Below, in pieces: positions 38,909 to 45,332 of a DNA stretch of 64,000 nucleotides (position 1 is its first letter; every line of letters starts with the position of its first letter). The stretch comes from Fibrobacter sp. UWH4 (GTDB lineage Bacteria > Fibrobacterota > Fibrobacteria > Fibrobacterales > Fibrobacteraceae). Position numbers and translations under genes: made by a program. The stretch spans positions 620,001 to 684,000 of the forward strand of contig NZ_FRAY01000001.1 in NCBI RefSeq assembly GCF_900142475.1, given 5' to 3'. Below the pieces are notes generated by a model that saw only the letters and a list, made by a program, of their open reading frames with translations, was not told the DNA's origin and did not search any database.

Positions 38909-39391
38909 ATGCGAAACATTGTCCTTGTAGCGTTGTTCTTTCTCGTGGCCTGCAGCGATGCCGCAAGCCATTCGTCACAGCCTGAAGCTCAGACGCCGAA
39001 ATCATCTGCAAGTTCATCTGCCCAAACGGAGGCTACCGTGAAACTCAAAATCCATGTGAACGATACCACCTTCACGGCAACGTTCGAAGAAAATTCCTCC
39101 GCCAAGGCCTTCGCCGAATTTCTTGCGCAGGGCGACCTCACGCTCGACATGCACGACTACGGCAGCTTCGAGAAGGTGGCCGACCTGCCGCGCAGTTTTC
39201 CGCGTAACGACAAGCAAATCGACACCGACGCAGGCGACATCATCCTTTACCAGGGCAATTCCATCACCATCTACTACGACAAGAACTCCTGGAACTTCAC
39301 GCGCCTCGCCCGTATCGACAACGTGAACAAGAAACGCCTTAAGGAAATCCTCGGAAAAGGGAACGTGAAGGCGACATTCTCGGTGGAATAA
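38909..39391 (+). CDS. Cyclophilin-like-fold lipoprotein
   Basis: 160 residues from ATG 38909 (a GTG two codons earlier is possible). Lipobox LVAC with lipidated C15, then a Ser/Gln-rich linker (about 17-45), then a domain matching the small cyclophilin-like family: VNDTTFTATFEENSSAKAF, TLDMHDYGSFEKVADLP and DIILYQGNSITIYYDKNSW. These domains share the cyclophilin beta-barrel but lack proven isomerase activity. They are often encoded near flavodoxins and alpha/beta hydrolases in gut bacteria, as here within 7 kb. No clear Shine-Dalgarno. Confidence 0.88.
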   Translation: MRNIVLVALFFLVACSDAASHSSQPEAQTPKSSASSSAQTEATVKLKIHVNDTTFTATFEENSSAKAFAEFLAQGDLTLDMHDYGSFEKVADLPRSFPRNDKQIDTDAGDIILYQGNSITIYYDKNSWNFTRLARIDNVNKKRLKEILGKGNVKATFSVE

Positions 39392-39463
39392 ACGTCCGAA
39401 AACTCTAACTAACCCTCGATTTTTGCGTAAGCAAATTTTTACACGAAATTTTTAGTTGTTCTA

Positions 39464-39492
39464 TTGACATTACAACATTGTTTGAGTATATT
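39464..39492 (+). promoter_or_regulatory. Strong sigma70-type promoter
   Basis: TTGACA (39464-39469), 17-bp spacer, TATATT (39487-39492). It drives the metallo-beta-lactamase-fold gene and probably the Rrf2-macro-sirtuin genes behind it. Confidence 0.85.
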
Positions 39493-39503
39493 TTGTGTTG
39501 TAA
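39470..39503. promoter_or_regulatory. Inverted repeat overlapping the promoter, candidate Rrf2 operator
   Basis: Perfect arms TTACAACA (39470-39477) and TGTTGTAA (39496-39503), 18 bp apart, covering spacer, -10 box and start point. A regulator bound here would block RNA polymerase. The obvious candidate is the Rrf2 protein encoded downstream. Confidence 0.65.
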
Positions 39504-39563
39504 CATTTAAAGAACAACTGTTTAAAATCAAACAAAAACGGGCATGGCCCAAGGAGACTCAAA

Positions 39564-40361
39564 ATGGAAAAGAACAACTTCAAGACCGTAAAACTTGGCA
39601 AGGGCGTCGTGGAAGTCTACGATTTCGGGGCGGTCAAGCTGCACGCCTACAAGACAAACGACCTGATAACCGACGAATGTTTCTTGCTGGAAAAGGGCGG
39701 CGAGATGTTCATGGTCGAAGCCCCCTGTTTCTTCGACAACATTAGGGAACTGGAAGCCTACATCAAAGGCCTTTCGGTAGAATTCGTGGGAACGGTGATT
39801 GCCTACCATGGCGCGGGCGCGACCTTCATGAAGGGTGCTCCCGTGTACAGCACCCGCCATGCCGACGATTACAACCATAACGGGGGAGGTGCGGCCCTGG
39901 TCAAGAATTTCACGGCGGCTTTTGGCGATGCTTTTGACAGCTCCATCTACGCGACGACGGACTTTATCGAAGGCGAGACTTTGAATCTCGCGGGCATCGA
40001 CATGCGCATTGTCGCGACCCAGGAAGCTTTCGATATCGAGTTTCCCGAAATCAACGTGGTCTACACCCACATGATGGGCCACGACGTTCATTCCATCGTG
40101 GCAGGGAGCAAGCACGCCGATGCCATCATCGCGCAGCTCACGGATTACATCGACCGCGGAATTTCCCTGATTCTCACCTCACACTACACGGTGGAAAATC
40201 TGGAAGATGCCCGTGCAAAAATCCAGTACCTGAAGGTGATGAAGAATATCGCCCTCAAGAACGTGAACCCGGCGGCATTCAAGAGCGCCATGAAGCAGGA
40301 ATTCGCGAACTACTCCGGCGAAAACTACCTGGACATGACGGCGGGAATGTTCTACAAATAG
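39564..40361 (+). CDS. Metallo-beta-lactamase-fold protein with degenerate metal site
   Basis: 265 residues. The beginning (GKGVVEVYDFGAVKLHAYKT, then FLLEKGGEMFMVEAPCFFDN) follows the metallo-beta-lactamase fold seen in flavodiiron-type and glyoxalase-like proteins. The HxHxDH motif is not conserved: the corresponding loop is AYHGAGATFM, followed by RHADDYNHNGGG. Metal binding is therefore doubtful or unusual. Preceded by a strong promoter with an overlapping inverted repeat and an AAGGAG site. First gene of the MBL-Rrf2-macro-sirtuin group. A redox or ADP-ribose-linked role would fit the context, but no activity can be assigned. Confidence 0.75.
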   Translation: MEKNNFKTVKLGKGVVEVYDFGAVKLHAYKTNDLITDECFLLEKGGEMFMVEAPCFFDNIRELEAYIKGLSVEFVGTVIAYHGAGATFMKGAPVYSTRHADDYNHNGGGAALVKNFTAAFGDAFDSSIYATTDFIEGETLNLAGIDMRIVATQEAFDIEFPEINVVYTHMMGHDVHSIVAGSKHADAIIAQLTDYIDRGISLILTSHYTVENLEDARAKIQYLKVMKNIALKNVNPAAFKSAMKQEFANYSGENYLDMTAGMFYK

Positions 40362-40407
40362 GCCAAGGCACGCGTGAACGCGGGCAACAAATGTTAAATT
40401 GTGGATT

Positions 40408-41010
40408 ATGAAAGTCAGCGTTCGTTTTACGGCGGCGGTCCATACCTTGCTTTGCATCCACTTCTTCGAGGGTGCGGAACGGGTGACCTCGGAATTCATA
40501 TCGGGCAGCACCGGCGTGAATGCGGTCATCATCCGCAAGGTCCTTTTGCAGTTGCAAAAGGCGGGCCTGGTTGAGACGGCTCCTGGCGTAGGGGGCTCTC
40601 ACCTTGCGCGTCCTGCCGACAAGATAACGCTCCTGGATGTCTACAAGGCCATCAACGATAACGACGAGGAACGGATCGTCTTCAGTTTCCACCCGGAACC
40701 GAATCCGCTGTGCCCCGTAGGCAGGAACATCCACCGCCTGCTGGACCCGGCCCTGAATTCGGCGCAGACGGCGCTGGAAATGGAACTGGAGAAGACGACC
40801 CTGAAGGGTCTCGCCGCACAACTCAAGACCGCCCCTGAGTCATCCGGGAGGAAACATGAACCAAGCAGAGCGCAGACTATTCCTGATAAAGTATCTACTG
40901 GCGGAAAGTCCCAGGTACAGCGGCACGACCATCCCCGCGGACGCCGAAGGACAGAAAATCCTGTTGCGTTCCTTGATGAACGTGCGGGAGGCCGCCCCCG
41001 CAAGCGATGA
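40408..41010 (+). CDS. Rrf2-family transcriptional regulator with extended C-terminus
   Basis: 200 residues from ATG 40408. The winged-helix Rrf2 domain (1-about 140) starts MKVSVRFTAAVHTLLCIHFF and includes the recognition helix VNAVIIRKVLLQLQKAGLV and the wing VGGSHLARP. Rrf2 proteins often sense redox or iron-sulfur status through a three-cysteine set; here only C17 and C108 appear, so a [Fe-S] cluster is unlikely. The frame continues about 55 residues beyond the usual end, through the first 155 bp of the macrodomain gene, with an Arg-rich composition unlike a real domain. A lost stop or small frameshift near 40850 is likely. It probably regulates its own operon. Confidence 0.82.
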   Translation: MKVSVRFTAAVHTLLCIHFFEGAERVTSEFISGSTGVNAVIIRKVLLQLQKAGLVETAPGVGGSHLARPADKITLLDVYKAINDNDEERIVFSFHPEPNPLCPVGRNIHRLLDPALNSAQTALEMELEKTTLKGLAAQLKTAPESSGRKHEPSRAQTIPDKVSTGGKSQVQRHDHPRGRRRTENPVAFLDERAGGRPRKR

Positions 41011-41677
41011 ATTCTACAGGATTCAGGACGAATACCTGCAGGAATCCATCCGTGACCGCGGAATAACGGATGTCGCGGACATCGAAAGTGTTGGCAGGCG
41101 GTTCAGTGCGGGTGCGCCAGACCTGTTTGGCGATTCCCTGTTCCTGTGGCGCGGCGACATCACCACCCTCAGGGTGGATGCAATCGTGAATGCGGCCAAC
41201 AGCGGCATGACGGGTTGCTGGCAGCCTTGCCACAGCTGTATCGACAACTGCATCCACACTTTCGCGGGAGTCCGCCTCCGTAGCGCTTGCGACGCCCTGA
41301 TGAAACGGCAAGGGCACCCCGAACCTACGGGACAGGCGAAAATCACGCCGGCCTACAACCTGCCCTGCAAATACGTGCTGCACACGGTGGGGCCAATCGT
41401 GGGCTACGGCCTTACGGAACGGGACTGCGAGTTGCTGGAATCGTGCTACAGGAACTGCCTCGAAGTTGCGGCCCGGAACGGCGTGGAATCTATCGCCTTC
41501 TGTTGTATTTCCACAGGCGTATTCCGTTTCCCGCCGGAACGTGCCGCCCAAATCGCGGTGGATACGGTGCTGGAATGGAAACGCCGTACGCAAAACCCCA
41601 TGAAGGTTGTCTTCAACGTTTTCAGCGAAAAGGACGAGGCTATCTATGCGCGGATTTTCGAAAAAATCAACGGATGA
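40856..41677 (+). CDS. Zinc-containing macrodomain ADP-ribosylhydrolase
   Basis: 273 residues; ATG 40856 has a strong GGAGGAAAC site. The macrodomain covers about 90-265: LFLWRGDITTLRVDAIVNAAN binds ADP-ribose, and GCWQPCHSCIDNCIH gives the Cys/His set of zinc-type macrodomains. LHTVGPIV and CCISTGVFRFP (phosphate loop) follow. The N-terminal 90 residues (QAERRLFLIKYLL) form the helical extension typical of this subfamily. In staphylococci and streptococci this type removes the ADP-ribose that a class M sirtuin attaches to a lipoylated GcvH-like protein. The sirtuin gene overlaps its 3' end here by 32 bp. GcvH-like and lipoate-ligase genes are absent from the window. Confidence 0.93.
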   Translation: MNQAERRLFLIKYLLAESPRYSGTTIPADAEGQKILLRSLMNVREAAPASDEFYRIQDEYLQESIRDRGITDVADIESVGRRFSAGAPDLFGDSLFLWRGDITTLRVDAIVNAANSGMTGCWQPCHSCIDNCIHTFAGVRLRSACDALMKRQGHPEPTGQAKITPAYNLPCKYVLHTVGPIVGYGLTERDCELLESCYRNCLEVAARNGVESIAFCCISTGVFRFPPERAAQIAVDTVLEWKRRTQNPMKVVFNVFSEKDEAIYARIFEKING

Positions 41678-42545
41678 TTTTTCTGCCGAAGTATCGAGAC
41701 TGAAAAAGGCGCTGGCAAGGGCGGATGCCGTCGTCGTGGGCGCGGGCGCCGGACTTTCGACATCGGCGGGATTTACCTATTCCGGGGAACGCTTTGTCAA
41801 GTACTTTGCCGACTTTTCTGTAAAGTACGGCTTTTCGGACATGTATTCCGGCGGCTTTTTCCCTTACGGCACACCCGAAGAAATGTGGGCCTTCTGGAGC
41901 CGCTATGTCACGATAAACCGCTACATGGCCGCCCCGAAACCCGTCTACGAAAATCTCCTGAAAATCCTACGGGATAAGGATTACTTTGTCCTTACCACCA
42001 ACGTGGACCATTGTTTCCAGAAAGCGGGCATTGACAAGGAACGGCTCTTTTACACCCAGGGCGATTACGGGCTTTTCCAATGCAGCAAGCCGTGCCACCC
42101 CTGCACCTATGACAACGAAAAGCAGATTCGTGCCATGTTCGACGCCCAGGGATTTTCAAAAGAGACGGGCTTGTTCGGCGCCATGACCGTCCCTGCGGAA
42201 CTGTTGCCCAGGTGCCCCATTTGCGGCCGCCCCATGTCCATGAATCTGCGCTCCGATTCCACCTTCGTAGAAGACGACGGCTGGCATCGTGCTGCAAAAC
42301 GTTACCGCGAATTTCTCGACAGATGTAACGCCATGCGCGGCGGAAACGTGCTGTTCTTGGAACTGGGCGTAGGCATGAACACCCCCGGAATCATCAAGTA
42401 CCCGTTCTGGCAAATGACCGCCCTGAATTCGAACGCCACCTACGCCTGCATCAACTACGGACAGGCCTACGCTCCCGACGACATCGGACCCCGCTCGTTA
42501 TGCGTCGACGGTGATATCGGCGAGGTGGTGACGAAACTTCTTTGA
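41646..42545 (+). CDS. Class M sirtuin (SirTM), NAD-dependent protein ADP-ribosyltransferase
   Basis: 299 residues from ATG 41646, preceded by AGGACGAGG; the frame opens 13 codons earlier inside the macrodomain gene. Sirtuin fold: VVGAGAGLSTSAGFTY binds NAD, LTTNVDHCFQKAG is the sirtuin TxNxD loop, and the usual HG motif is TQGDYG, as in the SirTM class. Zinc ribbon: CSKPC and CPICG. SirTM enzymes ADP-ribosylate rather than deacylate, linked to lipoyl-protein control under oxidative stress; that is family knowledge. Gene order macro-SirTM matches characterised pairs. A terminator follows at 42627. Confidence 0.93.
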   Translation: MRGFSKKSTDDFSAEVSRLKKALARADAVVVGAGAGLSTSAGFTYSGERFVKYFADFSVKYGFSDMYSGGFFPYGTPEEMWAFWSRYVTINRYMAAPKPVYENLLKILRDKDYFVLTTNVDHCFQKAGIDKERLFYTQGDYGLFQCSKPCHPCTYDNEKQIRAMFDAQGFSKETGLFGAMTVPAELLPRCPICGRPMSMNLRSDSTFVEDDGWHRAAKRYREFLDRCNAMRGGNVLFLELGVGMNTPGIIKYPFWQMTALNSNATYACINYGQAYAPDDIGPRSLCVDGDIGEVVTKLL

Positions 42546-42561
42546 TGAAGGATTTGACGAA

Positions 42562-42648
42562 TCACTCGAATAATTTCATTTCAAAGGAGATGTCGCCACG
42601 GTCGTAGGGGAATTTTTCCTTGTCGACGGGGTTTTCCGCAAAGCCCCG
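42562..42648 (-). pseudogene. C-terminal gene remnant (about 29 codons)
   Basis: In minus-strand frame this reads FAENPVDKEKFPYDRGDIS and ends EMKLFE before a TGA. It looks like a normal protein C-terminus but has no start; an in-frame TAG lies a few codons upstream. It is the 3' scrap of a lost gene at the point where the accessory mosaic begins. Source family not recognised. Confidence 0.6.
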
Positions 42649-42655
42649 CTTTTTT
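42627..42655 (+). terminator. Terminator of the macro-sirtuin operon
   Basis: Stem CGGGG (42627-42631) with CCCCG (42644-42648), then C and six T. It overlaps the minus-strand gene remnant. Confidence 0.7.
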
Positions 42656-42685
42656 CTCTATACCTTTGGGGATTTATTTTGCTGA

Positions 42686-43372
42686 CTATGTGGGTTGGTA
42701 TACCAAATTGCTTGATATGGTTGCATCGATGATTTTCAGTTTTGCATTGAATCGTTGTTGTTCGGCGTTAATCAAACGGGCTATGTATTCAATAATATTC
42801 GTTTTTAGAGGAATTCCAATGTTTTTTGTCGTTGTGTGGTTTGGCACCATTGCTATTGATGGTGATGGATATATATAGATGCAATGAGCGACGGATTGCT
42901 GATTTATTGAGTCATAATTAGCATAAATATGCAATGAAATTTCTGTGTTATTCCAGACTTTTGCAATCACATTAACTTGGTCAGGCAAGAATGCGTATCT
43001 AACACCATTATGTTGGGCGATAATTTCTATGAGATGTGAAAGAGTTGTGATTCCATTGCTATAATTTTCTGCAAGAATATCCCAATAGCAGGGATATTGT
43101 AGGTTGATCCCTTGACAACTACTATTGTACACCCACGCCCAGCCGTTATTAGAATTTGCTATGTGGCAGAAAGTACCCGGTAGAATGTGAGATATATGCG
43201 GATAGCCGGGATCTCTTGTGAGCAATCTGTCTGCAAAATTTGGTGGTGCAAATGGACTGCTATATGTGTATATTGGAGGTATGTCGGATTTGCAGCAAAG
43301 TGTGAAATTCTCTCTGCAAGGCTGTAGCATGAGCGGATTGTCGAATAGCGCGTTTAGGATTACTTTTTTCAT
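42686..43372 (-). CDS. Uncharacterised AT-rich cargo protein
   Basis: 228 residues, not recognised. Starts MKKVILNALFDNPLMLQPCRE with AGAAGG as ribosome-binding site. No TM segment or signal peptide; several Cys and many Asn, Tyr and Ile. Much more AT-rich than the macro/sirtuin genes. A minus-strand TATAAT at 43417-43422 serves as -10 box. Its position, minus strand and just upstream of a CRP-like leader at 43470, matches that of the cargo genes at 48611-49795 and 56525-57493. I therefore treat it as cargo of a third, degenerate cassette. Function unknown. Confidence 0.65.
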   Translation of the reverse strand: MKKVILNALFDNPLMLQPCRENFTLCCKSDIPPIYTYSSPFAPPNFADRLLTRDPGYPHISHILPGTFCHIANSNNGWAWVYNSSCQGINLQYPCYWDILAENYSNGITTLSHLIEIIAQHNGVRYAFLPDQVNVIAKVWNNTEISLHIYANYDSINQQSVAHCIYIYPSPSIAMVPNHTTTKNIGIPLKTNIIEYIARLINAEQQRFNAKLKIIDATISSNLVYQPT

Positions 43373-43469
43373 TTTAACCTTCTTCCGATTTTCAATCGGT
43401 TTCCTTTGGTAGGGAAATTATATCGAAGTGTCATTTTTTTGCGATTTTTAAGTGATAAATTGAACAAAG

Positions 43470-43502
43470 TGTGATACAGATCACATTTTGTTGGCGAAAA
43501 TA
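43470..43502 (+). promoter_or_regulatory. CRP-like site and degenerate cassette leader (copy 0)
   Basis: TGTGA-TACAGA-TCACA (43470-43485) is a perfect CRP-type palindrome. AAAATACGCCCAC follows after 11 bp and aligns with the TATAATACGC segment of the two other leaders, where the gap is 22 bp. No gene on the plus strand follows; the tandem repeat begins at 43524. Confidence 0.7.
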
Positions 43503-43523
43503 CGCCCACAATTGTGTGAAGTC

Positions 43524-43800
43524 GCTTCCGCATTTGCGGGAGCGGCTTTTACATTGTGGGGGAGTTGCTTGAACTTTTGCGGGAGATGCTTTTACAAGGT
43601 GAAGTAGGTGCCTGGACTTTTGCCGGGGCGTGTTGCATTCTTGTGTAAAGGGGCCCGGGCAAATGTCCGAGGGGCAACACTACTTATGCAAAGGCACTTG
43701 AGCATTTGCCGGAGCAGTTTCACTACTTATGCAAAGGCGCTTGCACTTTTGCGGAAGCAGCATTTACAAGGTGACAAAGGTGCTTGGACTTTTGCAGGAC
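43524..43800. repeat. 43-bp degenerate tandem repeat, six units and a partial seventh
   Basis: Unit starts lie at 43524, 43567, 43610, 43653, 43696, 43739 and 43782, an exact 43-bp period. Consensus begins GCTTGNACTTTTGCGGGAGC and continues with a less conserved TTTACAAGGTG-like half. The period is not a multiple of three, so the array is not a protein repeat. The units are too diverged and there are no unique spacers, so it is not CRISPR. Confidence 0.9.
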
Positions 43801-43844
43801 CTCCAACCACACTTTTGGGCTGCTTTTCGGGGCTTTTGCCCCCC

Positions 43845-45296
43845 TTACCACCAGAGTTTCAGGCGGAGGTAGTCGATGGCCTGGTGCGAGAGAATCCACC
43901 AGAGCGTGCGCTTGCCCGCGAAAATCTTCGCGATACCTGTCATGCCGGGGCGGAACCACGGGGGAGTCGCCCGCACGAACTCGCCGCGCACGGCGAAGGT
44001 GTTCTCCTGGTCCTTGACGCTTGCCGTCGGGTTCATGAGCGTGGTGCGGAACCTGTACACGTAATCGGGACGGCTCTTGATGGCCATGAAGCCCTCGCCG
44101 CCAAGCCGCACGTTGTTCACTTCGAGTTCGCTCACGTCGGCCTCCATGTAGATTTCTTCGATGGATGCCAGCTGGAACAGCTCGCCGCCCTGGTTCACAT
44201 GCGACCCCACGCGCTTTTGCAGGTCGCCCTCGATGACCACCGCGCTGTCCGATTCGCAGCGCACCACCGAGCGAGAGAGCTTGTAGCGCACCGTCTTTAG
44301 CTTCGCCAGTGTCTGCGAGAGCTTGGCCTGCTGTATGCGCAGGTCGGCCAGCTGCCTGTTCGCCTGGGCCTTCTGTATTTCGCGGCGGTTGTCCTGTTCC
44401 TGGGCCATTAGGTCGGCCTCTTCTAGCTTGAGTTCCTTCTGGTCGAGTCGCAAGAGCTCGTCGCCCTTGTACACGATGTCGCCCGGCTTCACCTTCACGC
44501 TCTGGATGAACCCGTCGAAGGGGGCGCTCAGGTAGGTGATGTGGTCGGTCTTGAGCATGGCCGGGGCGCTTACCCTGTAGGGGATGGGCACCAGTGCCGC
44601 GAAAAGCACGAACGCCGTAAGCAGGATGCCCAGCAGTTTTGCCCAGGTGTGTTCGTGGCCCAGAAGCTTGGCTAACCCCTCCCGCGCGGCACGGGCGAAC
44701 CTCTTGCCGAACCAGCCGCTCTTGCGGTAGAGTTCGTCTATCCTTGCGCTAGTGAGCGTTGCTACCAGGTGGATCTGGGCGGACTCCTCGTCGTCGAAGG
44801 GGTGCGCCCCGCGTTCGCAGGTGATTACCGCGATGGTCTCTTCGCCCCGCCTTACCGGGACCGAGAGCATGTGCCCCACGCCGTAAGTCTTGCTGTAGTA
44901 CTCGTGGATTCGGGTGGCGAGCGGGGTGCCGCCGTCCGGGGGCGGGTAGGCGATGCTTGCGTCCTGTTCGTAGGCCTCTTCCATGGCGCATTCCAGGTCG
45001 CGCACCACCTGCATCTTGCCCTCGAAATGGTCGGTGTGGCTTATGGCCGCGAGCACCACGTAGTCGTGCTTGACCATGCCGATGCTCACCCTTTCGGCGT
45101 GGTGGCGGTCGGCGATTTCGCCCGCAAGTGCGAGTGCCGCCGTCTTGAAAGTCTTCGCCTCGCCGACAACCCGCACGATGTCCAGGACCTCGTTCATCTG
45201 ACCGATCTTGGAACTGGTGGTGCGCAACGCGTTCTGCAGCGCCTTGATGATGGCGCCCTGGTCGAACTGCGGCTTTTCCTGGTTCTGTGCGGTCAT
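43845..45296 (-). CDS. GAF-domain HlyD-family membrane-fusion (secretion adaptor) protein
   Basis: 483 residues. A cytoplasmic GAF-like domain (about 40-195, including AERVSIGMVKHDYVVLAA and GHMLSVPVRRGEETIAVITC) comes before one TM segment (about 220-240, LLGILLTAFVLFAALVPIPY). The periplasmic HlyD part follows: a lipoyl/barrel-sandwich half (SAPFDGFIQSVKVKPGDIVY), a coiled-coil hairpin (about 295-345), the second lipoyl half and the beta-barrel end. HlyD proteins link an inner-membrane pump to the outer membrane. A GAF sensor in front is unusual and suggests ligand-controlled export. The proximity of LEPR-XLL proteins suggests these are its cargo. Its first 11 codons and 5' flank are duplicated at 55855-55921. 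Confidence 0.9.
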   Translation of the reverse strand: MTAQNQEKPQFDQGAIIKALQNALRTTSSKIGQMNEVLDIVRVVGEAKTFKTAALALAGEIADRHHAERVSIGMVKHDYVVLAAISHTDHFEGKMQVVRDLECAMEEAYEQDASIAYPPPDGGTPLATRIHEYYSKTYGVGHMLSVPVRRGEETIAVITCERGAHPFDDEESAQIHLVATLTSARIDELYRKSGWFGKRFARAAREGLAKLLGHEHTWAKLLGILLTAFVLFAALVPIPYRVSAPAMLKTDHITYLSAPFDGFIQSVKVKPGDIVYKGDELLRLDQKELKLEEADLMAQEQDNRREIQKAQANRQLADLRIQQAKLSQTLAKLKTVRYKLSRSVVRCESDSAVVIEGDLQKRVGSHVNQGGELFQLASIEEIYMEADVSELEVNNVRLGGEGFMAIKSRPDYVYRFRTTLMNPTASVKDQENTFAVRGEFVRATPPWFRPGMTGIAKIFAGKRTLWWILSHQAIDYLRLKLWW

Positions 45297-45328
45297 TGGA
45301 CTGTCGGTTAGGGTGTGGTTTGGGTGGA
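45262..45328. repeat. 67-bp direct repeat, copy A (start of adaptor gene)
   Basis: Identical to 55855-55921. It spans the first 11 codons of the GAF-HlyD gene and 32 bp upstream, ending GGGTGGA, 4 bp before the stop of the DUF262 gene. Confidence 0.95.
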
Positions 45329-45332
45329 ATAA

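Noticed and set aside
43524..43800. CRISPR array
   Set aside because: Units are diverged along their whole length and abut directly; no conserved repeat with unique spacers, and no cas genes.
43608..44300. 230-codon plus-strand frame over the 43-bp repeats and the adaptor gene
   Set aside because: Starts inside an array whose period is not a multiple of three and continues antisense to the GAF-HlyD gene; no domain.
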